From Rhinopithecus roxellana (Eukaryota; Chordata; Mammalia; Primates; Cercopithecidae): DNA of 64,000 bases. Below, one piece after another: positions 10,895-23,289 of this stretch. Position numbers and translations under genes: made by a program. The DNA lies in the NCBI RefSeq assembly GCF_007565055.1, contig NC_044568.1, positions 36,483,156 to 36,547,155 on the forward strand, given 5' to 3'. The notes below the pieces were generated by a model. It was not told the origin of the DNA. It was given only the letters and a program-made list of their open reading frames with translations, and searched no databases. Each line of letters starts with the position of its first letter. Within the stretch, counting starts at the first letter, position 1.

Positions 10895-13384
10895 GACAGC
10901 CTAGATATTCCTGATTTCAATGTTCCCCCATAACCACTCTGTACTTAAAGGCAAAAGTGGAATCTAGAGATTACATGTTGGTTTTTAATAACTGATTCAA
11001 ATTGTAATTTAGAAGCTGGAAAAGGAGAGGAAAGGGTTTTCTACAACACGTTTAAAATCACAAACTACTGCTTTACATATTTCAGGTAATTGGGGAATGA
11101 GGCTATAGATATATTAAACGTTCGCCATCTTACAAGCAATTCCTAGACACTAAACCACTAGGGAAACTCAATAATTGCTGAACGGAATGAGAAGTATGTT
11201 TCCAATTTAGAAGAACAGAAAAACTACTGCAGAGAAGCAGTGTAAAATAATATAAGGAAACCTTCACAGGGCTATATACTGGCATCAACAAAAACCAAGC
11301 TCAGCTCCCCCTAGGCCATATATCGCTTCAGTCGGCAGACATTGCTGGGAATTCCCAGTTCTGATGGAGAATGCAATGAGGCTGCATAGCTGAGTGATTG
11401 CCTTTCTACACAGACACTGTTAAACTGTTGTCCAGGGCCACATGTCAAAAAGGGGCTGATCAGGGGAGAAATCTATTGCTTGTTTTACTGTAACTTCAGA
11501 TTCCTGTTAGTGAAAAGGAAAATATTCTCTCTTTTTTTGGTGATAGATGTTAGGAAGATTTTTAAAAGTAAATGAGGTTATAACATAAATATCCCGATTG
11601 TCTTGAAAGCACAGTAGAATTGTCAATGAAGAAAAGTCATCCAGAAATATCATAAAGCTAATTAAAATTATGTCAAGCGATAAACTAATTAGGACACCAG
11701 TGTACAGAGAGATGTCATTGTGACATTTTGGGAAAATAAAAGAAGAAAGCATTGAAATAATTTTAAAAGTTAAATGAAATAGAGAATTTTATACAATAGC
11801 AGGAAAGCAAATTAATTACTGCTTCACTCAACACTGACAGAAAGCACAATAAAAATAAGAACATCGAGAGATGTGTTTAAAGATGAAAGAAATAACTTGT
11901 TACTTTAGCGGGCAGTTGCTTGCTTTATCCTCTGCCAAAGTGGCTTGTTACCCTCTCTGACTACCTAAAGGAGTCATTTAAAGTCACAGGCATATGTAAG
12001 ACGAGAAAGCCCCACCAAAGCAAGTGAAATCTCAAGGGTGGGTATACCTTTAAAGGTCTGAGTCCTTAAAATTATGAAATTCATTTGCATGAGATACTGA
12101 CAAGCTTCACCATGAGGAAAGAAAACACAAGAAACATTACAGCTCTTCAGTTTCTGAAATCCATTTTTGTACATGAGCTACTGGTCATGTATTTGCAAAT
12201 TTCTTGAGCAGCACCCTCATAAAACAACAAAATTGGACACTGTCAGCAGAAAAGCATTTTGAATACATCAGTCAGAAAACAAGCACATTTGAAAAGCAGA
12301 CATAAGGAAAGGTCAAATGGAGGCTCTAGATAAACACTTAAAGCTCTCATGTGAATGCCTGTATCTATCTATTCGGAAACTGATATACTGCTGACTACCA
12401 CAGTCTTGCATTTCACATGATTCCTCCTCATTTCATCTCCCATGGCAAAATTTAATTAAATACTTCTATGTCTGGCTTTTTGATATGCTTTTGAAACTTT
12501 CAGAATAATTCCCTGAAGCCTTGAGTACTCCCGAAAAAAAATATATATTCATGCATACAAAGAACTCTGCTAGAAGTCACTATGGTTAATTACAGTAAAA
12601 CAGTCTTTGTGATTCGTATCGTGTATAAAGTTAATTGTCTCATTAACCTTAGCTATTGTAATCTAGGTCCATCATAAATGACAATCAAGAGAAGGGCCAG
12701 AATTTTTTAAAAAACTAATGATATCAAAATAGTGTCTATTCCTCCACTGTGATCTTTAAGATGTAAAAGTATGTCTCTTCAGGTTAATAACTAATGAGTG
12801 ATGTAATGTCATAATGATAGATTGATAGAGAACTGATCTTACTGTGTTAATGTCATCTTAGGATATCTGAGCACATTTCAGATTGACTATATTTATTTCT
12901 CTTTATCATTTCTACCTCTCAGCAACAGAAAATTAAGTACTTTAATTGGAAAAAACAAGTCCCTCTAATATGAGACCTTGAAGGTACAGGTCTCTATAGA
13001 TATAATAATGGAGAACTACTGGAAATTTCTGGTAGCCTCTGGTAGCTTCTGGGGTAGGTCCTGGAAAAAACTAAAGCATTCTGACTTGCGGGCTGAAACA
13101 TGTGATAAACTGACAGGCTTTGACCAGCATTAAGGAGGTAGCATTATGTGGGAGCAAAAGTTCATTCATTGTTCCACCAGAAGCTGAAAATCTGAAATCT
13201 CAGAGCTTGAAGACAATTGAATAACCAAATGATTAACTAGCTATTGAAGATACCTGGAAGAAGTAGATTAAGGTTAAATTATGATTTGACTCAGGTATTG
13301 CTAATTAAATGTCTTTCTGTATTTGTCTTAGTTGTGCTTTATTGACCCAGATAATATGTGTCAAAGTACAATATTAAAATGACA
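10895..13384. other. Repeat-poor unique sequence, no gene seen
   Basis: I see no interspersed repeat in about 2.5 kb. Short minus-strand frames (81 and 66 codons near 11.5-12.2 kb) have no recognisable similarity. A stretch free of repeats this long can be under constraint, but nothing here shows that directly. Confidence 0.45.
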
Positions 13385-13545
13385 AGAGCAACCATTAATT
13401 GAATGCTTACTAAGTAAGCATCAATTGAATATTTACTTTTACTTGGTAAGTACTTCATTTACTTTTATATTCCTATTCAATCTTCAGAGAACCTATTAAG
13501 TAATTGATTTCCCTCATTTTACAGAAGACACGGAGACTGAAATGC
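13385..13545 (+). repeat. MIR SINE, diverged
   Basis: 'attgaatgcttactaagtaagc', 'tcaatcttcagagaaccta' and 'tttccctcattttacagaagacacggagactga' keep the MIR order. Confidence 0.65.
13397..13426. repeat. 30-bp near-perfect palindrome
   Basis: AATTGAATGCTTACT, a central A, then AGTAAGCATCAATT. The inner 7-bp arms pair perfectly and the outer arms pair with one bulged base. It lies at the start of the MIR-like stretch. Confidence 0.85.
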
Positions 13546-16500
13546 CCGGTCTGGCTTGGTCTCTTCTCATGTAAGAAAATGTACTGGCCATCTGTATCAC
13601 TCAGAGTGCCTGGAAAGAGAAGAGACTCTAACATGCCAACCGTGCGTGAGACCTTCTTAGCCTTGCAAACTAGTCATGTGTGACTTGGCACACAATTAGC
13701 ACACTGGTCTCTGCCCAGTAAAATGGGTATAGGATTGTCTTAGGAAAGGACGTGTGTACAGGGAGAATTTAGAAGATGTGACAAAGAAACCAAAACCCAG
13801 AAAGATTCCTTTTTCTGAAGAGACAGAATAGGACATTGGATATACTTTTTTTAGGTTTTCAGTTTATTTTCATTTAATTTGGTGGCTCTTTGGTCATAGG
13901 CTCTTTCTAATGAAAATAGTACAAGAGAGCTCAGTGTAAGAAGATTTTACTGACTGGGCACGGAATCACTCTTCACAGTAACTGGGCTCTTGTTCACCAA
14001 TTACCTTTATTCTAGATGGTTCAGTACCCACCCTTCCCACCTGCCACACTGAAATAAGCTTAAACGGGAGGAAAAAAACTCAGCAGCCCTTTAGAATATC
14101 CCCCTATTGCTACAGGCTTCATTCTGTTAGACTTTTCATCTTTTTTTCTAAAAATGATGTAACCAGCCCAGATTAATTACATAAATGTTCTTGCTTTTTC
14201 TAGGAAAACAGTAGAGAGTCTGGTTATTAAAAAATAATACTAGAAAAATTCTGTTTTAACTATGAAATGATTGTGGTTTTCAATTAAGGCTTTCAAAAGA
14301 ATTTTGATGTTGCTGTGTGAAGTATGTAGAATTCATTTTATAAGAAACCTATTGAAAGTAGCTTATAATAAAAGAATAGTGATAGAAGGATGCAACGATT
14401 CAGTCCTTCAGACATCCTAAACAAATAAACAGAAAGGAAAATATACATCCTGGAGGTTGAAACTTAAATATAAAATTTAACAGTTGCAGCACTTTCCCAG
14501 TGCTCAGTTATAAAGACTACATACTCCTTTTGTTTTGTTTTGTTTTTGCCTGCATGTGTGGGTGTGCAAGCTTATTCTCTGTGTGTGAAGGTCTGATCCC
14601 AGAATAAAAATTTAATCTGCTTACGAATAGTTTCTTCACCAACATTGCCTTAGCAAACTAACGCAGGAACACAAAACCAAAGTGGGTTCCCAAGGCCCTG
14701 AATCTTATCCCATCTCAGTAGATATCACTGCCTAAATACAGACACTAGTTCTCTTATTTTAACTTTTAAGTGAAAATCAATTAACTCAATATTTAGACTA
14801 TAAGGTTCACAGGTGCCTATCTCTGAGCCAATCAGTGCTTTCCAGTGAGGTGAGTTGTAAAAACATGTCAGGCCTACCATTTTAGCAATTGCTATGGGCA
14901 TGGTTACATATCAGCGAAGTATAAAAGGGATAAGGCAGGCACTCAGTTTCATGTCTGTGCCATGCTGTTGCATTGCATTCATGCAGTCATGCAATCAATA
15001 AGGATGTATACAGAATATTACAGACCCTACAGAATCCTCTGGAGGTTTAGAATGACTCACTGTACATTTATTTAAGTTATTCTAAATTTTCTTTCACTGT
15101 AAATAGGTTTTCGTGTAGCAGTGCTGAAAAGTTATAAAGTAAAACAGTAACATACAAACATATCTCAGTATTAACTGCAAAGCATCCAAAATAATATGTG
15201 TGAATAGATGGAAAGAGAAAATGTATTTTTTAAAAGAATAAATTGGGAAACAACATATTAGATATGAAAGCAGATTATAAATGTATCATATATGCGTAAA
15301 ATGTGCAATGATACTCATGTGAATTGGGTTATTAATATTATTTTCATCAAAAATAGGAATAATATAATTAAATGTTAATTGAGTATTAATATTACTCAAA
15401 TTACCAAAGAGATCTTAAGCAGGTTGAGAACATAGTTTTAATAAAGAGATTATATCAATAATTATTTATTACACATCATTTAATTCACTTACAATATAAA
15501 TATATGGTTTATGACCTGTTGCTTTCAGTTTTTGATGGTTTGATGAAAATGCACATTGGAAAGCACTTATTGGGATGAATTTTATAGACTATACTTAAAA
15601 GCTCATATATATGTGAATTTAGTGATTTAGTAGATTTCAAAACGTATTGATTTAAATTTAGAAAACATGAGGAAAATGCTTAAACGTGTGTAAAACTTAA
15701 TAATATTTAGTGAAAACTACTTAATAGTAAATATATGCATTGCAAAAATAATTAAATACACACACACACAGTTACTTTGAAGCATGCAACAGATTCTCTG
15801 TTGCATTAACTGAAATGGAATAGAAAATATGATATTTTATACCAGAACTCTATTAAAAATCCTTCATCACAAATTTATTTGAAGCCTATCCTTCAAAGTA
15901 ATCAACACAATCATTATTTCGGGAATCCTGCTTTTTTTGGTAATTATCTTTAGAAGACTGACACTTAAAATAAATGGATAGTACCGGCTATGTAAATGCT
16001 TATAGTATATTATTATACTTTAAAATTTTATTCATCGCAGTTTTGTACAACCCAGTTGCTTATAATTTGCTGTAATTGTTCGTCAAATAGAGCATTAAGT
16101 TTTATGGCTTCATATTTTCCTTGACTAAAAGGCTTTATTACCATAACAATGCATAGAAAGTGGACATATTGATACCCATAATCTCTAGGTAATGTTTGCT
16201 TATTATTTAATGTGGGGATAGGAAGCTTAATTCTAAGTAAATCAAAGTTCCAAAGCATATTTTTTTCCTGCTAACATATTATTTCTGTCTTAATAATCTT
16301 AGGACTTTTAACAAATAGAAACATTCAATTTTAGGCACTTTTGTGTGTAGCAAGGCAGGTATCACTGTTAATGTCTGAGATAAGAAAAACAGTGTTCTAA
16401 TTTAAACTTCAGTTTCTTGTTTTTCTACAGACCAGTGCCCATTGTGGGAGCATAGAATTTACAGCCAAGCCCAGATCTATTAGGATCAAGACATAAAAGG

Positions 16501-17719
16501 GAAAAAATGATTTTTAGTGCAGAGGGAAATAACCTTTTACAATATTAATAAAGGCTCTCTATACTTACTATATATCTTTGACCTGTAATGTCAGAAATGT
16601 AGATTACACCCTTAAATCGTGCACTTGTAGCTTCATACCAAATTTGCACCATTTGGCTTTATCACAAATGTGTCCAGATTTTTACAACATCTGGCACATT
16701 TATAGCAATTAGTTCTGGGCAGGCTGTAGTGCCGCCAGTCTCAACTGCACAGTCCAAGTACAAACACAAATTATGATTAGTAATGATTTGTTCAATGATG
16801 AAGTCATCCATCTTAGTCTGCTAAAGCTTAAAATTATTTGAGTTGACAGTTGTGATTTGTGCTACAGTTTTCTTTGATAACATCAAGTTCTTTCCAAATG
16901 TTAAACTAAATGGATACAAAAAAAAAAAGAAGCTGAAATAAATACTGCGCCAGAGAAAAACATTCTTAGGAAGGCATTTCTTTATACTCATGGGATAAAA
17001 TGATGAAATTGTGCCAATTATACCAATCTTTTTCAAAACAGAAAAGTACGGTGTTTGGAACACTCTGAGAGATCTTGTAAATTTTAATTAATTCAGTTTT
17101 ATCACCAGTTGGCTAAAAGCCTTCTGTCATTTATAAAAAGTGTTATATGTGAAAATATCCTATAATATTTGGCCTATGATTAACAGTGGTGATTTTTGAA
17201 AGAGCTAAACTATGATGCATAATGTTTCTGTATCCTCTATATGTTGAAATTTCTTTCTCCTTTCTATAGCCTACCTACAGTCTATTCTAATGTTTCAAGT
17301 TCTGCCAGATGCCTTCCTTAGTAACTTACTTGGAGAATTTTGCTCTGATTATAGAGCATGGAATTGATTGCATTCATCTTAGTCTAACTATTTTACTATT
17401 TCACTCATTGATGATACTATAATAGTATTCATTAAGAGTCCATATCCTGTGTATTACATATTACTCACTGTGCTGAGTATAGTACTAAGCACATCCTAGG
17501 TACTTTAAAAAAATGTTTGCTGCTCTGTAGTAAAAAGCATATGGGTGCTATGGTTCATGTAGACGCATTTTCAGAAGAGTGAGTCTCTGCTGATGATGCA
17601 ACAGTAATAAAATATGCAGTCAGATCTCAGCCTTAAGAAACGATGCAGATATACAGCTGTCCAACAAAGATCTGTGCGCCTCTCTCTCATCCTGAATCTA
17701 GGCAGGGACATGAGACCAG
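13546..17719. other. Repeat-poor unique sequence, no gene seen
   Basis: About 4 kb holds almost no recognisable interspersed repeats. Short frames (76 codons minus at 16028-16258, 80 codons minus at 16821-17063) are unassigned. The 16640-16900 stretch has several developmental-factor-like words (TGACAG, CTTTGAT, TAATGATT) but no other support. Confidence 0.45.
14828..14927 (+). promoter_or_regulatory. CCAAT box and TATA box pair (candidate promoter)
   Basis: A GCCAATCA motif (CCAAT at 14828-14832) is followed 88 bp later by GTATAAAAGGG (TATAAAAG at 14920-14927), a canonical TATA box. A start would be expected near 14950, where 'cactcagtttcatg' lies. No open frame, exon or CpG island follows. 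It could be an old LTR promoter or chance. This is motif evidence only. Confidence 0.25.
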
Positions 17720-17870
17720 TTATCACCAATAAAGTAGATGTGACTTCACTGATCATCAACACCCACTTTGACTTCATCTGAGTGAGAAATAATCTTGGCT
17801 TGTGTTAAGCTACTGAAATTTGAAAGTTTCTCTGAGTAACTGTTACAGATGAGACTAAATAGGGGGCATC
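17720..17870 (+). repeat. Old LTR-like or LINE-like 3' fragment
   Basis: 'catctgagtgagaaataatcttggcttgtgttaagctactgaaattt' resembles the ends of several old mammalian retroelements ('tgagaaataaacttctattgtgttaagccactgagattt'). I cannot name the family. Confidence 0.35.
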
Positions 17871-18024
17871 ATTCTCATTTTCTCTTTAAATTGGATTGTC
17901 TTTGTTATTTGTATAGTCCAAAATAGTCTCATATTATTTTATATTCAGAAAATAAGCAAACTTTTAAATAAGAGAAGGACTGGTAATAGACTAATCTAGT
18001 ATTTTGGAAATCTGATCTTCATTT
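17871..18024. other. Unique sequence
   Basis: Nothing was recognised. Confidence 0.4.
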
Positions 18025-18150
18025 ATTCTTCCAGTAATCATTATCACCACTTAATCTGTAAAAAACATACTGTACAAGAATCTGGAGTGCTATAAAGAAA
18101 CAACAAAATATAATGTATCCCTGCCTTCAGGAAGTATACACTCTCCCACA
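18025..18150 (-). repeat. L2 LINE 3' end, diverged
   Basis: 'atttattcttccagtaatcatt', 'tactgtacaagaatctggagtgctataaag' and 'atccctgccttcaggaagtatacactct' follow the reverse L2 end (TCCCTGCCCTCAAGGAGCTTACA). Confidence 0.6.
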
Positions 18151-18194
18151 AAATAAAAGGATTTTGCAATTCTGCTGGCAACTACTCTGTGGGG

Positions 18195-18370
18195 TTACTT
18201 TTCCAAACTTACCACTTATAACTTTATAACTTTGTCTAGTATTTGTGCCTTAATTTTCTCATCTTTAAGACAGGGATAGGAGGAGCTGCTGCCTCAACAG
18301 CTTGAAGTCATGATTGTGTATGTTTGAAATGTTTAGAATAGTGCTTAAGATATAAGATACACTATAGCCC
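18195..18370 (+). repeat. MIR SINE, diverged
   Basis: 'ataactttgtctagtatttgtgccttaattttctcatctttaagacaggg' and 'gtttagaatagtgcttaagatat' match the 3' half of MIR in order. Confidence 0.6.
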
Positions 18371-20028
18371 TGTGTGTTCTGTTCTAATATATATATGTTT
18401 TAAATTTTCTAGGTAAGTAAATTAGTTCTTTTGGAATTGAATAATATAGAGTGTGAAATTGATTGAATAGTAAATGTTATTAGATAGAAGACAGCAGATT
18501 GAAACTCAGATTTTCTGATACTTAATCTTTTTTTGATGCAACTATAACATTTAGTTGGGGACAATCAAACATATTTAAAATAGTGAACTCTTAAATGATG
18601 CAAGTAATTAAACAAATTTTTTAGAACATTTATCTAGATACTTGTGATCGTTTTTTGTTTTATTCCACTTATACAGATGTGATCACAAACTACTCTTGTA
18701 ATGATTTATAAAAGAAATTATTCTCTCTTTTTGGGCACTAATTTTTTTTAAATCAATATCAGATTATTCTGCTTGCAGAAGAGTAGGATTTTTTTGGATT
18801 GCTATTTCTTTGAGCTCAATCTGTGTGAGGCTTAGAAAGAAATACATTAATAGGTGAGTCAGTTTCCTTATGTTAAAAAGGCAAAAAAGAAAGTAGGTAT
18901 TTTTTTCGGCCTGAATTGTTCTACTGACCACATGGACCACATATGATTGACAAGTCTACCTTCCTGACAGCTACATAAAGATGACAGGTAATTGAGTCAC
19001 TATAAACTTCAGCTGCTCAGAACTGCTACCCCAACCCATTTTGACACAAAGGAAAATCTCCCTCTTTGTTAGTCTCCTTTTCAGATAATACTTTCAGCCA
19101 TTTCCAGATACCAAAACATGGTTGTCATTCCCTCTTTTTTCCTTCCATTAAAAAAATGAATCTCATAATGCTTCTCAAATGGGAAACATGCCTACACCCC
19201 CAATCTGGCATACCTTAATTCAAATCTTTACTGGTTCTCACTAATATTACTTTCTTCTCCATTCAGTTATCAAAAACCCATCCCCTATACTAACTACTGA
19301 GGAATATTAGTAAATTTAAATTGTGGTCACAGAAATGTGTTGCTAATTTCTGACAAGACCTTTCCCACAATTAGATCATTAGCTCCTACATTTCAGGCCC
19401 TGTTACTTAACTATCTTTGATGCTCCTGTGTGAAGAATAGTGCTGGTACGGAGTCATTCCTGTAAATAAAGAGTCTCATCAAAGGGAAGTCTGCAATCTT
19501 TTTTTTTTTTCAGAATTTGACTTCTTTAGCTTTAATCCTGTACTACACTAGGCAAATCTATTAAAGAATTTATTACCCCCTAACTAGAGTTTAACTAGCC
19601 CCTCTTACAAGCTCTGCCATTGGCTTTAGTCGACTAGAATCTATATAGGTGATTTTCTGGCAAAACAGAACTTGACTGTTTTTAAGGTCATATTGCTGCC
19701 TATGCCTTTCTGTTTATCTCTTGTATAGTTCACTTGGCTTTTGACAAACAGCGTTGCTTTCTAATCTAAACTTCTATTACTTTGTTTTGTTCTCAACTTG
19801 TCTTAAACTATTTCTACAGTTCTTGTTTTCTGATTTTTACTTATTTCTGGCCTTTGGGAAGTCCCTATCTCTATCTTTGCTTTTTAGACTCTCTCAATCC
19901 TCAGTTGCAATATTGCCCCTGCTATTCACTAATGTTATCTCTAGATTTTGACATGATAGTGTATGACTTGGGAAGAGACCACATATTTAGTGTCGCCTGC
20001 TACTATGATCTAGCAATAATAGCAGGCC
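18371..20028. other. Unique sequence, no gene seen
   Basis: No repeat or exon was recognised. A T-tract followed by CAG at 19499-19513 looks like a splice acceptor but has no exon evidence. The overlapping frames of 65 and 98 codons at 19754-20078 are hydrophobic because the DNA is T-rich. Confidence 0.5.
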
Positions 20029-20131
20029 CATATCTTGGGAAGGCCAGGTTTCTTTTAAAAGTTAACAGCAGCCAGTAACAATTCCAGGAGTTGCCACTCC
20101 TAAGAATCATGGAGTAGTCAAGGCAATAGTG
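20029..20131. repeat. First copy of dispersed ~105-bp repeat pair
   Basis: CATATCTTGGGAAGGCC, 'ttttaaaagttaacagcagccagt', 'acaattccaggagttgc' and 'tcaaggcaatagtg' recur in the same order at 22084-22190, with scattered substitutions and small indels. Family unknown. Confidence 0.85.
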
Positions 20132-21469
20132 CTAAGTAGAAACTGAAGCAATTGAAATTGGAATTATTGAGAATTGAGTCTCTCAGTAATGTTGGGAAAG
20201 CTCAAGATTATACACCAATTTAGAAGACTTACATTCAAGAGCCAGATTTGAAAGACAGCATTCATGACCAAATTCAAGGTCTTAGACATGAGGAACTAAG
20301 AATTCCTTGTTAATTTAGTATAGAAGAGTCACCACAGATTCTGTGATACAGAAAGAACCTAAAAACAAACAAACAAACAAACAAAAAAACTTACTTTCTT
20401 TTCCTTTGTCTATCACAGTATCTTGTAAGTAATTACCAAGCAAGAAAAACAGAGTTCTTATTCAAGGGGACAAACAGACTAGGAACCAGAAAGTCCAGTA
20501 TATAAAACAGAGCTGCAACAATAGTTCAGTTCAGTCAATAGGAACCACAGATACCTCCAGAGAAGCATTCTCCTCTCCAGGAATATTCCAGGTAGATAGC
20601 TAGATAGAGACAATTTGTTCTTCCATGTTTTAGAAGGTCTCCACCATCAATAGCATCCTACTGCTAACTTCAGTCTCTTGCTACATATGTTTGACTCTCA
20701 GCTATGTGGACAAGGAGGAAAAGAGAGATATTTTATCATAACAACTAAGCAACCCAGTGTATTTCTGCTATTTAAAGGGTCATTTTCCCTTTAGATGAGG
20801 TTCCCTAGGGATTATTTATTTTTGCAAGAAGGAGGTTGGTTGCACATCTTTGAAGTAATCAGCTAAAAGAACATAATGGAACAAATATATTCTTTCCTTT
20901 TGTGATTGTTAACGGTTCTCAATGCCTGTTGGAAAAAAAAAAAAATCCCTTTCTTCCTGGTTTTGTACAGCACTGAACATACTGTCAATAAGTCATAAGA
21001 ATTTCTGCAACTTCCTTCCCTTTCTATTCTTCTGCCATGCATTACATGTCAACATAGTCAGCGAATGAGACAAGTTAGACACATTACATCAGGAGACTAA
21101 ATTCTCTAGAGTTGATGATATCCTTAGGGCTAGACGCTCGATATTCTGACAGGTGCCTCTCTTAAATTAGACTTTCCCTGTGTGTCACATTTTCAGTAGC
21201 CACTCAGGAGCAGAGGAAGTGGGATTAGATTGATTTTTGGACTGCTATCAATATAAATAACAATTAACTCTCATGTCAGCTTTTAGCAGGCAAGCACAAT
21301 TGCAGAATGTCTGCATTTCAAGAAAGAATAAAGACATTTTCCTTTGGGCTGAATGATGTAAGAGTGCGTATGCCAGAACCAGAAAGATATTTTTACAACC
21401 TCACTGAAATCCTCCACCATTATATAAGAGACATCTAATTCTTATTGCAGGTCTATTTATGATGGAGAG
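20132..21469. other. Unique sequence with (AAAC)n, no gene seen
   Basis: A short AAAC repeat lies at 20361-20384 and an A13 run near 20932-20944. No repeat family or gene was otherwise seen. Confidence 0.5.
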
Positions 21470-21545
21470 TTCTAAATTCCTTAGCATGGCTTAAAAGGCA
21501 CTGCCTGACCCCAAACTGCTTTTGTAGACTCACCTCCAGCTAGGG
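21470..21545 (+). repeat. L2 LINE fragment
   Basis: 'aattccttagcatggcttaaaaggcactgcctgacccc' matches L2 'ctccttagcatggcctacaaggccctgcatgatctg'. Confidence 0.65.
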
Positions 21546-22083
21546 CTCTGTAGGAGAAAAAAGTAGTATCTTCTCACCTATGTCAAGGTTCCTGGATCAC
21601 ACTCCTATAATAAAAGACAGATTTATAAGAGAAAAGCGTAACAAATGTATTTAAGTGAAGATTTAGGTGGCATGAGAGACTTCAGAAATGGAGACCTGAA
21701 GACCCAAGGAAAACTGTATTTTTGTGGCCAGTCATGTAGAATTGCGACTGAGCAAAATGGGGATATGATTTAACAGTGATAACATGAGGGGATTTAGCAA
21801 GTCCTGTTTCTTCAGATTCTTCTTGGCCTCAGGGTGTTAGGAAAGAACCCCTCTGGAATAAGGGTCTTCTGATCTACTTTCAGGGGAAATAAGAGAATTT
21901 CTTTATGACTATGCTTCAGGGGAGTAACGTGGGAGAAGGTAAGAGTGATCTTCTTGCTTTTGAAGTGTTCTCAGTTGTTAAGGTGCCTTATTTAGTGGTA
22001 TGTTCAGAGCCCTGAAAGCTCCCATACCCCATATATTCTAGAAAAAAATAAATGATCATTTTCTGATATTTCTATATCAAACT
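21546..22083. other. Possible unclassified old retroelement
   Basis: The stretch has the texture of an old LTR or LINE ('aaaagacagatttataagagaaaagcgtaacaaatgtattta', 'gagacttcagaaatggagacctgaagacccaa'), but I cannot assign a family. Confidence 0.3.
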
Positions 22084-22190
22084 CATATCTTGGGAAGGCC
22101 TGGTGGAATTTTAAAAGTTAACAGCAGCCAGTTACAATTCCAAGAGTTGCTAGTCCTTAATGATTACAGAATATTCAAGGCAATGGTGGG
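22084..22190. repeat. Second copy of dispersed ~105-bp repeat pair
   Basis: Partner of 20029-20131 in the same orientation, about 2.05 kb apart. The sequence outside the two copies does not match, so this is not a simple tandem array. Confidence 0.85.
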
Positions 22191-22908
22191 CTGCTTTGGT
22201 CTTTATTTCATAACTGACTATTCTATCATTAGATTTAGATTCAGCAGCAAGTGAAAAAAAAAGGGGCTTAAACAAGATTGACACTTCTTTTCTTCATGTG
22301 TAAAAAAATAAAGTCTAGATAATAAATTTTAAAAAAGAAAATGAAGAGTCTATAGGTCTGATGAGATGGGTCCATGGGTATCAAGGAGTTTTTTCTCACT
22401 CGTGGTCATACTATTGGGAATATATGCTAAATGCCTTCTTGTCCTGTGGATCAATATGGTTGCTCAAGCTCCAACCATAAGAACTGGAAAGAGAAAAGAA
22501 ACTGCATGCTCACTTTGAAGGCTCTTTGCAGAGCTACCTAGATCCCATCGTATCATAACTTACTTACATTGGCACATATAGGTATAATAAAAATATAATA
22601 TTAATATTTGGTGGCCATGTGATCAGCTAACATGACATTGTTTTATTGAGAAAGTAGCTGATAATGAATATTTGGGAACAACATGTAGACCCTGTCCCAG
22701 TTGGTGAACTTTTACCAGCTTTTCCTGATCCCTGAAGAAAAAAATTAATCCTGTACCCATGTTCGAACAGAAATGTGTTAAAACATTATTTTGACGTATT
22801 ATAGGCTCATGTTAATTAAATCTTAATGACTTATGTAAAGAGAACAAGTTGACCCATAAAGAAAATGAATATATTATTTGTAAGACATGTTGCCTTGCTT
22901 TAGGAAAT

Positions 22909-22910
<2 letters not shown>
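22191..22910. other. Unique sequence, no gene seen
   Basis: Nothing was recognised. Confidence 0.5.
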
Positions 22911-22973
<63 letters not shown>

Positions 22974-22974
22974 A
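22911..22974. repeat. Compound microsatellite (CT)n(CA)13
   Basis: A CT-rich run with one interruption (22911-22948) joins directly to thirteen CA units (22949-22974). Likely polymorphic in length. Frames through it on both strands are artefacts. Confidence 0.98.
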
Positions 22975-23289
22975 TACATCTTAAACATAAATATTCTGAA
23001 GTTTCCTCCTCTAAAAAAAGTGAGTAGTAGTTAGTTTCCTGGATTCTTCTTGGTATTTTAGACAGGTTTAAAAGGAGATAATATGTGAGCAATTGTTTTT
23101 CTAAAACGTAAGATGCATTAATAATCTTTCCTAAATGATGATGAAGTCAGGAATGGACACTAGCATACTCCAGGTATTGCTGTTCTCTTAGGATCTAAAT
23201 GGGAAATGCCATTAAGGTTCTAATTCATTTATAGAACAAGAATCCACATAGATTATATGGTTTGAAGTTCCCTTCATTTATGCGGCAAA

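Noticed and set aside
19499..19513. T12 tract followed by CAG, like a splice acceptor
   Set aside because: There is no open exon, donor or branch point I would defend. T-tracts are common in this DNA.
22849..23092. Open frames with long Ser/Leu and His/Thr (or Arg/Glu and Cys/Val) runs
   Set aside because: These are translations of the (CT)n(CA)n microsatellite on each strand.
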